Assembly: GCA_009843675.1 (NCBI GenBank)
Contig: VYCZ01000339.1
Span: 1 to 6,768, forward strand
DNA: 6,768 bases
Reading direction: 5' to 3'
Source of the DNA: Gammaproteobacteria bacterium
GTDB taxonomy: Bacteria; Pseudomonadota; Gammaproteobacteria; Eutrophobiales; Eutrophobiaceae
Part shown: piece by piece, positions 1 to 5,820 of the stretch
How positions within the stretch are numbered: the first letter of the stretch is position 1
Layout: each line of letters starts with the position of its first letter
Notes under the pieces: model-generated
The model's database searches: none
Seen by the model: only the letters and a program-made list of their open reading frames with translations
What the model was told of the DNA's origin: nothing
Translations under genes and position numbers: made by a program

Positions 1-2780
1 GTGCCTGCGTTGTATTGCGTGCCGCCCAGCAACATGCGCGTGGGCGTGATGTACAAGGTGTTAGGGTTGTGGGCGCTCAAACCGTTGTAGGCGGCGTCGG
101 TGAGCACCTTAATCTCGTGCGCCTCGGCGGAGATGACCGGGATGTTGTCCCCCGGATGCAGGTCATCGGGGTGCACCCAGGTATAGTCATCAGTCCTGCC
201 GCCGATCCAAAGCTCATGAAACGGCGAGTCGGACGCAGTGCCGCCGTAACGCAAGCTGATCTCCACCGTCCTGGCAGCAATGTCGCTGTCGCTGTCAGTG
301 GGATTGTTGTCAACGATGTTCTTGAACGCGGTCTCTTCGCTGTTGCCGTAGAGCTGGGTATAGAAGATATCCCACTCCAGGTCGTTGGCGTACTGGTACG
401 CGGCAGGGTTGTTGAAGCCATGCTCTGATGTGCCGACCTGGAGGGTCGTTCCGCCCGGTAAGTGAATGACAGCATCCAGGTAGATTTGATTGAACCTGCT
501 GCCCCAGATTTTCGACAGGGCGGATTTCACCACAAAATACACGTGGTCATGGCCGTCCGGATTGACCTCGACATAAAACCCGGCGAAGGCGCTCAACGGA
601 TTATGCAGCACCTTGCCGAAGTCCGTCACCGTGTGCGAAGGAATGCTTACCAGGTCAACCGTGTTGCCAAGACCGTCCTTTGCCCGGTACATGGCGCCGT
701 AGTAATCGCGGTTATTGAAAGTCACTTTGTCCATGGTGATTTTCAGGCGATTGGCGGCGCTGGCGGAGGTCCTGATGTACTCTCCAGGCTCCCAGGGCAA
801 GGACAACGCCTGCGGAACGTCGTGGTCAACGCCAGCCGCAGGCACGGCGAACGTCTGGCGCGCCTTGCGCGGCAGGTAGATGGTATCCGGCGTGGCATTC
901 TGTCCACTTGCCGCGGGCTGCGCGGGGATATCATCCACCAGCACGCCCCGCGCGGTCTTTGCCGCATGTGCCGCCAAGTACGCCGCGGATACGGCAGCAT
1001 CCAGCCGGTCCTCCAAATCATTATGCGCTGCGTTAATCGCCGCGTGCAGGTCCGCCACCGAGGCCAGCCGGTACTCGACCCAGTGCTGCACCGTCGCCGT
1101 GTGCGTGTACAGGTCGCTGTCATCGGTCTCGGTGATGAGCATCGACCAGGCCGCGCCCAGGGCCGCAGTCTGCAACAGCGCCGAGTGCACGTTGCTGCGA
1201 AATAATATGGTGGGCGGGTTGGCGCCGTTCGGGTACTCGGCGATGTACGCCAGCGCGTGCGTCTCGCTCGTGCCGCCGATGGTGATGACCGCCTTGATTT
1301 GATCGTTGGCGTCGGAGGCCGAGCCCTTCGCGGTCTCGTAGGCGTCCTTGCGCAGCTCGATCTCCAGGTGGCCGGTGCGCCGGTTATTGACCACCGCGGC
1401 AATGGCTCCCGCCGGGTTGACGGTAAACTGCCCGTGCGTCCCCGTGCGCCCCAATGCGCCGGAGGTGCCGTCCCACGTGTAACTCTGGCCGCCGTAACTG
1501 TAGTGGTCGAGGCGGCCCTCAAAGGTGTTTTCCGTCTGGCCGGTGGCCTTCTGCCACAGGCGGCCGTCCACCAGGTATATCTTGTCGTCGCGTACGTCCG
1601 CCGCATCGGGCAGGGTCTCGTGAGACTCAATCGCATCCGTGTCGCTCTCGGCATCCAGTTGCGCCAGCTGGAATTTGACGTTGGAGATACCGATGTCTCG
1701 CCCGTGCCGGTCCAGGTAGATATTCACCGTATCGGCTTCGGCGAGGTGCCAGTAACCTGACAGCGTGAAGGTCTGGGTAACCGGATTCTGGGTGCTGCCG
1801 CCGGTGTTGTACGTGGAGATGCCGGTGGGCCCGGCAACCACCGAGTTATCCGTAGCGTCGCGCACGTCGAAGTCCATCCGGCCCACCTTGGTGGCCCAAA
1901 ACTCACCCGTGATCGACACCAGGTACAGGCCCGGGGCCACGTCAAAATTGGCATTGTTGATATTTGACAGGATGCGCGCCGCGCCCTCGCCGTGGTCCAC
2001 GGCGATGGAGTTGGCTTTCGGCGCGAGGGCGACGTTCGCGGTGCCGAGAATCTGGTCTGACAGCTCAATGCTCTCGATGCGCAGGCCGGCCAGGGAGACC
2101 GCACTGTTGTTGGCGTCCACCAGCACATAACCGCTGCCCTGGGCATTGACCGCCGGCACCTTGCCCACACCTGCGCCGCTCGGCGCCGGGGGCAGGCGTT
2201 TCTGTACGGACGTATCCAGCTCATCGGCCTCCCAGGCCGGCGGGGTAGAGACCCACTCACCGTTTGAGTCGATTTGCACAATACGGCCTTGCTGGGACGC
2301 CAGCGGCACCGGCAACACGGGGATCAGCCGTCGGATCGCATAATTCAGGGCCTCCCGGTCATAAATCTCGTAGACGATGACGTGATGAGTACCTGACGGG
2401 CTGCTGAGCACTAAACGATCCTGCGCATCCTTCCAGAACCGCACTTGGCCAGTAACCGCTCCATAGTTCGTCGCCGTGCGGAACCGATAAATGTCGTCGT
2501 GTTCTTCCCAACTCCAGTCGTTGCCGCCGCCGCTCCGGGGTACCTGAAACAACACAATCCGGGCATCCACGTCTGCGCCTTGCAGCACCGTGAAATCGGG
2601 CACAACGTAATCTGTGCCGTGCGCCACCCGCACATCCGCCAGCAACCGGAAGGCGGCTTTCTCGCCGGCGCCCGCAGTTATCCTGGCGGCCAGCTCATCC
2701 AGCCCCTCGACCTGGTTTTGCTTGATGCCCTTGCCGCCGTTGAACGGGAAGGTCAGGAAATCGGAAAATGTAATCGGCAT
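1..2780 (-). CDS. Long tail-fibre / adhesin-like phage structural protein, 3' end missing
   Basis: This frame is open from ATG 2780 to the window edge (926 complete codons, no stop seen), so the C-terminus is missing. The start is supported by a GAGG Shine-Dalgarno sequence inside the end of the preceding gene, 9 bases upstream, and by the 6-base gap. The N-terminus reads MPITFSDFLTFPFNGGKGIK. Residues about 243-375 form a beta-rich domain (ILGTANVALAPK ... ISNVKFQLAQLD) clearly similar to the domain of the upstream gene at 2787-3548. Residues about 575-605 are alanine-rich and helical, and the remainder is beta-rich with many Tyr, Asn, Asp and Gly. I see no catalytic motif. Size, composition and place directly after a collagen-like gene suggest a host-recognition fibre or baseplate-associated protein. 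That is inference from context, and I do not recognise a named family. Long open frames in the other strand and frames here are Arg/Pro/Ser-rich shadows. Confidence 0.8.
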   Translation of the reverse strand, partial: MPITFSDFLTFPFNGGKGIKQNQVEGLDELAARITAGAGEKAAFRLLADVRVAHGTDYVVPDFTVLQGADVDARIVLFQVPRSGGGNDWSWEEHDDIYRFRTATNYGAVTGQVRFWKDAQDRLVLSSPSGTHHVIVYEIYDREALNYAIRRLIPVLPVPLASQQGRIVQIDSNGEWVSTPPAWEADELDTSVQKRLPPAPSGAGVGKVPAVNAQGSGYVLVDANNSAVSLAGLRIESIELSDQILGTANVALAPKANSIAVDHGEGAARILSNINNANFDVAPGLYLVSITGEFWATKVGRMDFDVRDATDNSVVAGPTGISTYNTGGSTQNPVTQTFTLSGYWHLAEADTVNIYLDRHGRDIGISNVKFQLAQLDAESDTDAIESHETLPDAADVRDDKIYLVDGRLWQKATGQTENTFEGRLDHYSYGGQSYTWDGTSGALGRTGTHGQFTVNPAGAIAAVVNNRRTGHLEIELRKDAYETAKGSASDANDQIKAVITIGGTSETHALAYIAEYPNGANPPTILFRSNVHSALLQTAALGAAWSMLITETDDSDLYTHTATVQHWVEYRLASVADLHAAINAAHNDLEDRLDAAVSAAYLAAHAAKTARGVLVDDIPAQPAASGQNATPDTIYLPRKARQTFAVPAAGVDHDVPQALSLPWEPGEYIRTSASAANRLKITMDKVTFNNRDYYGAMYRAKDGLGNTVDLVSIPSHTVTDFGKVLHNPLSAFAGFYVEVNPDGHDHVYFVVKSALSKIWGSRFNQIYLDAVIHLPGGTTLQVGTSEHGFNNPAAYQYANDLEWDIFYTQLYGNSEETAFKNIVDNNPTDSDSDIAARTVEISLRYGGTASDSPFHELWIGGRTDDYTWVHPDDLHPGDNIPVISAEAHEIKVLTDAAYNGLSAHNPNTLYITPTRMLLGGTQYNAG

Positions 2781-2786
2781 AGTCGG

Positions 2787-3548
2787 TTACCTCACAGTCC
2801 AGGTCACAGCAGCATCCTGGGTCAGGGCCTGGTTGGAGACCCAGACGTTGTAGTCCGAGCCGCTCACGGTGATGGCTGCGCTGTGCTTGGTGAACGCACC
2901 GACCTGGTTGGTGCCCGACTGGTCGTCCGAACGCGTCACACTGGTGATGTCCGCCTCGCTGTCCAGCCTGGCCAGCAGCACGTGCTGGCTGCCGTCATAG
3001 GCCGGAATCTCGGCGGCGCCGTTGGCCGCGGCGATGGTCAACTCGCCAGCCACGGGCACGGCGTCGGCGGAGGTGCCGAACAGGAAGTCGTCCGCCGGCG
3101 TATTCGGCGTTGAGCCGCCGCTGGACTCACCGCCCAGCTCAACAAAGACCAGCGTAATGTTGCTGATCGTGCTCGGGCGCAGACGATCCACCAGCACATT
3201 GAGGCTCGTGGCCGTAGCCAGGAACAGCAGCTCTTTGATGGACCCTTGGACCGCTTGATCATCAGGCGTTATCGTGCCTGAGCGTTCCGTCAGATTGGAG
3301 TTGTCGGACGCCTTGCGGAACCGGAAACCGACAACGGAAGCGTCATTACTACCCTCGAAGGTCGCACTGAGCTCCACCAGGTACGCGCCGGCGCGGACGG
3401 TAAAATCATTATTGCCGCTGGCGAGGTTTGACAGTATCGGCGTGGCCGAACTGGCGTGCACCACGGTCGCGGCGCTGACGTTGAGCTCAAGCTCGGTATC
3501 CGCACCGCCCTCAGCGATATCTGCGAACGAGATGCGCTCTGATCGCAC
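2787..3548 (-). CDS. C-terminal part of a collagen-like phage fibre protein (possibly a 5'-broken gene)
   Basis: This open frame of 253 codons ends with TAA at 2789-2787. The only start after the last in-frame amber (3635-3633) is GTG 3548, which has no visible ribosome-binding site. Starting there would leave 28 in-frame codons of collagen-like repeat (GYN GDQ GSG GTK GDK GDK GDP GTG) untranslated upstream, so the native start is probably in the fibre gene at 3869. Residues 6-138 form a beta-rich domain (ISFADIAEGG ... ILSN at 38-41, ISNITLVFVEL at 128-138) paralogous to residues 243-375 of the next protein. Residues about 150-253 are a second beta-rich region ending AVTWTVR. The likely role is the distal, host-binding or trimerising half of a fibre whose shaft is a collagen-like triple helix. 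It could be a pseudogene fragment, a re-initiated protein, or the tail of an amber-readthrough product. Confidence 0.62.
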   Translation of the reverse strand: MRSERISFADIAEGGADTELELNVSAATVVHASSATPILSNLASGNNDFTVRAGAYLVELSATFEGSNDASVVGFRFRKASDNSNLTERSGTITPDDQAVQGSIKELLFLATATSLNVLVDRLRPSTISNITLVFVELGGESSGGSTPNTPADDFLFGTSADAVPVAGELTIAAANGAAEIPAYDGSQHVLLARLDSEADITSVTRSDDQSGTNQVGAFTKHSAAITVSGSDYNVWVSNQALTQDAAVTWTVR

Positions 3549-3602
3549 CGCACCGACCGCGCCGGTACCCGGATCACCCTTGTCACCCTTGTCACCCTTC
3601 GT
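3461..3602. repeat. Downstream copy of a 186-base in-frame tandem duplication
   Basis: This copy pairs with 3647-3788 at a constant offset of 186 bases (62 codons). The 17 bases at 3568-3584 are identical to 3754-3770, and the surrounding 3568-3601 match at all but two positions. The 18 bases at 3505-3522 are identical to 3691-3708. The middle part (about 3539-3567) has diverged. The copy encodes the end of a Gly-X-Y run and the start of the C-terminal domain, and includes a 9-base tandem repeat (about three units of TCACCCTTG, 3574-3599). Confidence 0.75.
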
Positions 3603-3632
3603 CCCGCCAGATCCCTGATCACCATTGTAGCC

Positions 3633-3716
3633 CTAGGCAACCTACCGCCCGGCGGCGCGTCCTCCGTTGTCCTCATTCTCTGTATTCGCCCCGCCCTCAG
3701 CGATATCTCCGATCTA
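3633..3716 (-). other. Amber-interrupted linker between two in-frame collagen-like segments
   Basis: The 84-base stretch starts and ends with TAG (3716-3714 and 3635-3633) and has a third TAG at 3644-3642. All are in the frame of both flanking Gly-X-Y runs. Between the first two stops it reads IGDIAEGGANTENEDN followed by GGRAAGR. This resembles the downstream domain start FADIAEGGADTELELN. No TAA, TGA or frameshift is present. It could be a relic of an older domain start inactivated by mutation, or a leaky-amber linker. Confidence 0.7.
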
Positions 3717-3788
3717 GCCCCTCTCGCCCTTGTCACCCTTCGCCCCGGCTGCCCCCGGATCACCCTTGTCGCCCTGGTCACCCTTCGG
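3647..3788. repeat. Upstream (amber-containing) copy of the 186-base in-frame tandem duplication
   Basis: This is the partner of 3461-3602 at offset 186. Aligned without gaps, the proteins read GDQGDKGDPG ... DIAEGGANTE here against GDKGDKGDPG ... DIAEGGADTE in the other copy. It holds the first amber codon, at the place where the intact copy has a TCG serine codon. Identity falls towards both ends, so the limits are approximate. Confidence 0.72.
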
Positions 3789-3869
3789 GCCTCTCTGTCC
3801 CTGCGGCCCTTGGGTGCCGTCGCCGTTGCCGCCCGGGGCGGCGCTGCCGTAGGGGTAGTAGCCGCTCAT
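3714..3869 (-). CDS. Collagen-like fibre N-terminus, stopped by an amber codon
   Basis: This short gene of 51 residues begins MSGYYPYGSAAPGGNGDG, followed by an unbroken Gly-X-Y run at residues 18-51 (GTQ GPQ GQR GPK GDQ GDK GDP GAA GAK GDK GER G). Its ATG overlaps the TGA of the upstream gene (ATGA, 3869-3866), which fixes the start and implies translational coupling. Collagen-like G-X-Y segments are known in phage tail fibres, where they form trimeric shafts. The protein stops at TAG 3716-3714 straight after the last triplet, but the same frame continues through two more TAG codons into further collagen triplets and a beta-rich C-terminal domain (2787-3548). As written it would be a shaft with no distal domain. 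It is therefore probably the 5' half of a split, decayed or read-through gene. Confidence 0.65.
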   Translation of the reverse strand: MSGYYPYGSAAPGGNGDGTQGPQGQRGPKGDQGDKGDPGAAGAKGDKGERG

Positions 3870-4192
3870 ACCAGGATGGCTATGCGGGCCGTGGCGGCGG
3901 CGGTGGTGGCGGACAGGCGGATGGCGGTGACGGCGGGGCTGAGCTCGGTGCCGGTGGCCGCCTCGTGGCTGGTGCGCCCGCCGATGTTCACGTCTGTCCA
4001 CTCGGCGCTGCCGTTTTCCACGTCCGGCGCCGGGGAGGTGGTGACGGCCAACTCCGCGCTGCCGCCGCCGCCCGGTTGCACGGTGACGGAGATGTGGCGC
4101 GCGGCGGCCGGGACCAGGACGTGGTCGCTGCCGCCGGCCGCGGCCTCGAGCAGCGCCCAAGTGCGCCCGCCTTGATAGGTCTCGGTGCTCAT
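3866..4192 (-). CDS. Small beta-rich phage protein, function unknown
   Basis: This gene encodes 108 residues beginning MSTETYQGGRTWALLEAAAG. The start at ATG 4192 overlaps the TGA of the gene before it (ATGA), with GGGGGT upstream as ribosome-binding site. The end overlaps the ATG of the collagen-like gene in the same way. There is no signal peptide or membrane helix. The sequence alternates hydrophobic and polar residues (HISVTVQPGGGG at 33-44, SAELAVTTSP, AIRLSATTAA), as expected for a small beta-sandwich or immunoglobulin-like fold. Its position between membrane-protein genes and fibre genes suggests a virion-associated accessory such as a decoration or tail-assembly protein. That is inference, and no family-defining motif is visible. 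Confidence 0.8.
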   Translation of the reverse strand: MSTETYQGGRTWALLEAAAGGSDHVLVPAAARHISVTVQPGGGGSAELAVTTSPAPDVENGSAEWTDVNIGGRTSHEAATGTELSPAVTAIRLSATTAAATARIAILV

Positions 4193-4611
4193 GTGACCCC
4201 CGGCAAAAAGCCCAGGAATGGAAGGATGCGCATCATTTTCTCTCCGAAGGTTTCGTTTTCAGTGCACGAGCAGTCGCAGGTGGCGCTGCCGTAGTTCGAC
4301 GTGGCGCTGGCCGAGGCGCCCTGGTCCGTGTTGGCGTGCGGCGCCACCCAGTCCGGCTCGCCGTCTTCCACCGGCGCCAGGCCGGTGGCCGCGGCGGCGG
4401 TCTTCAACGCCGCGCTCACGATGGGGGCCGGGCCGGCGGCCTGGCCCGTGGCCGACTTGGCCACGGCGCCCACGGCGCGGGACACGACGGTCTTGGGCAG
4501 GTCTTCGCTGCTGTTGTCCAGGAAGTGGAAGCCGCCCAGCGCGCCGCCGCCCAAGGCCAGGAATCCGATGAGGGCCTGGACCAGGCCGACGATGCCGTTG
4601 GGCCGGGCCAT
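4189..4611 (-). CDS. Small membrane protein with a CxCxC motif, function unknown
   Basis: The 140-residue product begins MARPNGIVGLVQALIGFLAL. One N-terminal hydrophobic helix spans residues 7-28. A long Ala/Gly/Thr-rich region follows, then an acidic stretch around 81-89, a TCDCSCTE cluster with Cys112, Cys114 and Cys116, and a short hydrophobic C-terminus (127-139). The gene starts three bases after the TAG of its upstream neighbour (TAG CCC ATG, same frame), and its TGA overlaps the next ATG. The close cysteines could bind a metal or form disulfides outside the cytoplasm. I do not recognise the protein. A phage envelope protein (holin-like, pore-like or virion membrane-docking) is possible but not shown. 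Confidence 0.8.
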   Translation of the reverse strand: MARPNGIVGLVQALIGFLALGGGALGGFHFLDNSSEDLPKTVVSRAVGAVAKSATGQAAGPAPIVSAALKTAAAATGLAPVEDGEPDWVAPHANTDQGASASATSNYGSATCDCSCTENETFGEKMMRILPFLGFLPGVT

Positions 4612-4614
4612 GGG

Positions 4615-5145
4615 CTACCCGGTCAGCAGCGCGAAGTAGAGCAGCGCAAACACCATGGCAAACAGCGCCCGGGTGGTGGCGCCGCCGGCAATCACGACGG
4701 CCAGCGCCCGCATTTTCTCCGCGTCCTGCAGCGTCGGTTCTTTCTTCCGGTACAGCAGCCGGAACTGTGACAGGTAGCACGGGCTGTCGTTCTCCGGGCG
4801 CATCGAATCAATGGCCGCAATCGCCATGCGGATGAGCGCCTGCGCCAGCAGCGCGGAGAAGGCGGCCAGGATGACGGCGATGAACGCCAGCGTCAGGTCG
4901 CCCCACTTCTCCCCGGTGTTGCGGGCCTGGGACTTGATGGAATCGGCGGCGGCCACCAGGTCGTCGATATCGGCGCAGGTGTAGCCGGCCCAGGCGGAGT
5001 TTACCTGGTGGCGCAGGGACGCGACGCTGCAGTCCTCATTCGCCGCGACCGGCGCGGCCAGGAACACCACCGCGGTAAAGACGCAGAACAGCGCCGCCGC
5101 GGCCAGCATCCCGAGAACCAACACTCTTATGGCGCGGTACTTCAT
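4615..5145 (-). CDS. Membrane protein with three predicted transmembrane segments, function unknown
   Basis: The product has 176 residues from ATG 5145. I chose this start because it overlaps the TGA of the lipoprotein gene (ATGA, 5145-5142), matching the other junctions of the operon; an in-frame GTG at 5154 would add three residues. Hydrophobic segments lie at about 7-34 (MLAAAALFCVFTAVVFLAAP, possibly a cleaved signal ending near Ala35), 84-112 and 147-174. Cys39 and Cys57 in the region after the first segment could form a disulfide outside the membrane. The loop at 113-146 is charged and includes YRKKEPTLQDAEK. The stop is TAG. The setting, between a lipoprotein and another membrane protein, suggests an envelope-acting phage module such as lysis or DNA entry. 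There is no specific family evidence. Confidence 0.82.
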   Translation of the reverse strand: MKYRAIRVLVLGMLAAAALFCVFTAVVFLAAPVAANEDCSVASLRHQVNSAWAGYTCADIDDLVAAADSIKSQARNTGEKWGDLTLAFIAVILAAFSALLAQALIRMAIAAIDSMRPENDSPCYLSQFRLLYRKKEPTLQDAEKMRALAVVIAGGATTRALFAMVFALLYFALLTG

Positions 5146-5351
5146 TTTTCCCACCGGGCTGGGTACTCATCCGGCGGGCGCGCCGGGGGCGCCGGTTGCT
5201 GCGGGATCGCCTTGGGCAGGTGGATCTCCACCTTGTCCACGGTGCAGTTGCAGGGCGGTTTCGCCTTGGCCGGCAGCGGCACCGGCACAATGCCGCCGGC
5301 GCAGCCCGCGAGAACCAGGCACAGCAGGCAGGTAAACAGGGCTCGTAGCAT
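5142..5351 (-). CDS. Small proline-rich lipoprotein, first gene of the leftward operon
   Basis: The product has 69 residues with a lipoprotein signal peptide: MLRALF, a hydrophobic core, then the lipobox L14-A15-G16-C17. The mature part begins CAGGIVPVPLPAKAK and is rich in proline (PQQPAPPARPP near the end), with two further cysteines at 34 and 36 (PCNC). Alanine after the lipidated cysteine predicts outer-membrane sorting in a Gram-negative host. The start at ATG 5351 has a good AGAGGA ribosome-binding site 7 bases upstream. Short proline-rich lipoproteins are typical of phage outer-membrane spanins (Rz1-like), but no overlapping Rz-type partner is visible, so the spanin call is tentative. 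It is the first gene after the divergent intergenic region and is coupled by ATGA to the membrane protein that follows. Confidence 0.8.
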   Translation of the reverse strand: MLRALFTCLLCLVLAGCAGGIVPVPLPAKAKPPCNCTVDKVEIHLPKAIPQQPAPPARPPDEYPARWEK

Positions 5352-5404
5352 GGGTTTGTCCTCTGGTGATTGCAGTCAGGGAGATCAATGTTACACAGTT
5401 TTTG

Positions 5405-5429
5405 TGACACGGGTAGGGTGTCCGTGTCA
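5405..5429. repeat. Inverted repeat TGACACGG-N9-CCGTGTCA upstream of the leftward operon
   Basis: Perfect 8-base arms at 5405-5412 and 5422-5429 are separated by nine bases. The repeat lies 54 bases upstream of ATG 5351. A TTGACA hexamer read leftward (5430-5425) overlaps it, but I found no convincing -10 at normal spacing, so I do not call a promoter. The TGACA/TGTCA words also occur in the immunity operators, in opposite relative order. It may be a regulatory site or a small extragenic palindrome. Confidence 0.5.
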
Positions 5430-5506
5430 ATTTCGCACGGGGTCAGGCCGGGCGACTTATCTGATGGTTTTTTCGGCGCCAGCCGGCGCACCAGGTGACG
5501 ATATCG

Positions 5507-5572
5507 CCGGAAAACTGATTGCAAACCCGCGCCGCTGCGCTCCAGGAAAACGGGATTTTGCAATCAGGCCGG
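5507..5572. repeat. Imperfect long inverted repeat / hairpin upstream of the 5624 promoter
   Basis: The arms CTGATTGCAAA (5515-5525) and TTTGCAATCAG (5557-5567) are perfect inverted copies of 11 bases. Pairing continues inward as CCCG (5526-5529) with CGGG (5551-5554) and outward as CCGG (5507-5510) with CCGG (5569-5572), with small bulges. The right arm ends 17 bases before the TATACT -10 hexamer, so it occupies the -35 region. That suits an operator or activator site. It has no U-tract and is not a terminator. Confidence 0.6.
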
Positions 5573-5581
5573 TTGGGTTTG

Positions 5582-5590
5582 TGCTATACT
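5582..5590 (+). promoter_or_regulatory. Extended -10 promoter for the 5624 gene
   Basis: TG-C-TATACT at 5582-5590 matches the extended -10 consensus, and the hexamer differs from TATAAT at one position. No good -35 lies at normal spacing (TTGCAA at 5558-5563 is 21 bases away), as is common for extended -10 promoters. Transcription would start near 5597, giving a leader of about 27 bases. Confidence 0.6.
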
Positions 5591-5623
5591 TGCACCTGGT
5601 ACCACACGCACCAGGGCACGCAC

Positions 5624-5800
5624 ATGAACTACGAACTCATCACGATTATCGTCACCATCATAGCAACCGGGGCAACCGTTCTGGGCTTGACGTTGCCCAG
5701 GTTTTCCAAAATAGACGATGAAATATCCGGACTGAAAGAACGCATGGCGCGGCTGGAAGGCTTGTTTGAAGGCTTTACCGGGCGGGCAGGCACAGGATAA
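5624..5800 (+). CDS. 58-residue membrane-anchored coiled-coil protein, function unknown
   Basis: The start at ATG 5624 is preceded by AGGG (5613-5616) at 7 bases, and the stop is TAA. An N-terminal hydrophobic helix (residues 5-24, LITIIVTIIATGATVLGLTL) is followed by a charged amphipathic helix (28-50, KIDDEISGLKERMARLEGLF) with heptad-like spacing, then a short glycine-rich tail. The layout fits a single-pass inner-membrane protein that oligomerises on the cytoplasmic side. It has its own promoter, is transcribed opposite to the structural operon, and ends 36 bases before the repressor gene's stop, sharing one terminator with it. That setting fits a gene expressed independently of the late operon, for example in the lysogen, perhaps a superinfection-exclusion or small holin/XhlA-like protein. 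The function is not shown by the sequence. Confidence 0.75.
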   Translation: MNYELITIIVTIIATGATVLGLTLPRFSKIDDEISGLKERMARLEGLFEGFTGRAGTG

Positions 5801-5820
5801 GGGCCGGGCGCTCGCCGCAT

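Noticed and set aside
462..1205. Long rightward open frame of 247 codons, and the leftward 743-1654 frame over the same region
   Set aside because: Both are shadows of the 1-2780 gene. The leftward one is almost entirely Arg, Thr, Pro and Ser. The real frame has balanced composition, a ribosome-binding site and a coupled start.
2445..3113. Rightward open frame of 222 codons
   Set aside because: It crosses the boundary of two coupled leftward genes with sensible protein sequence; it has no ribosome-binding site or recognisable domain.
3568..3600. CRISPR-like short direct repeats
   Set aside because: The 9-base repeats are contiguous and encode Gly-Asp-Lys triplets; there are no spacers.
3290..3781. 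Leftward open frame that bypasses the three ambers, suggesting a double frameshift
   Set aside because: Both the Gly-X-Y repeats and the duplicated DIAEGG segment are in the amber-containing frame on each side of the stops, so no compensating shift is needed. The bypass frame is Arg-rich.
3461..3788. Template/variable repeat pair of a diversity-generating retroelement
   Set aside because: Nearly half of the differences are at G rather than A, the copies lie within one gene, and there is no reverse transcriptase in the window.
5036..5563. Leftward open frame of 175 codons covering the intergenic region and the lipoprotein gene
   Set aside because: Its second half is an Arg/Pro-rich shadow of the lipoprotein and membrane genes, and its first half runs across the two inverted repeats without a ribosome-binding site.
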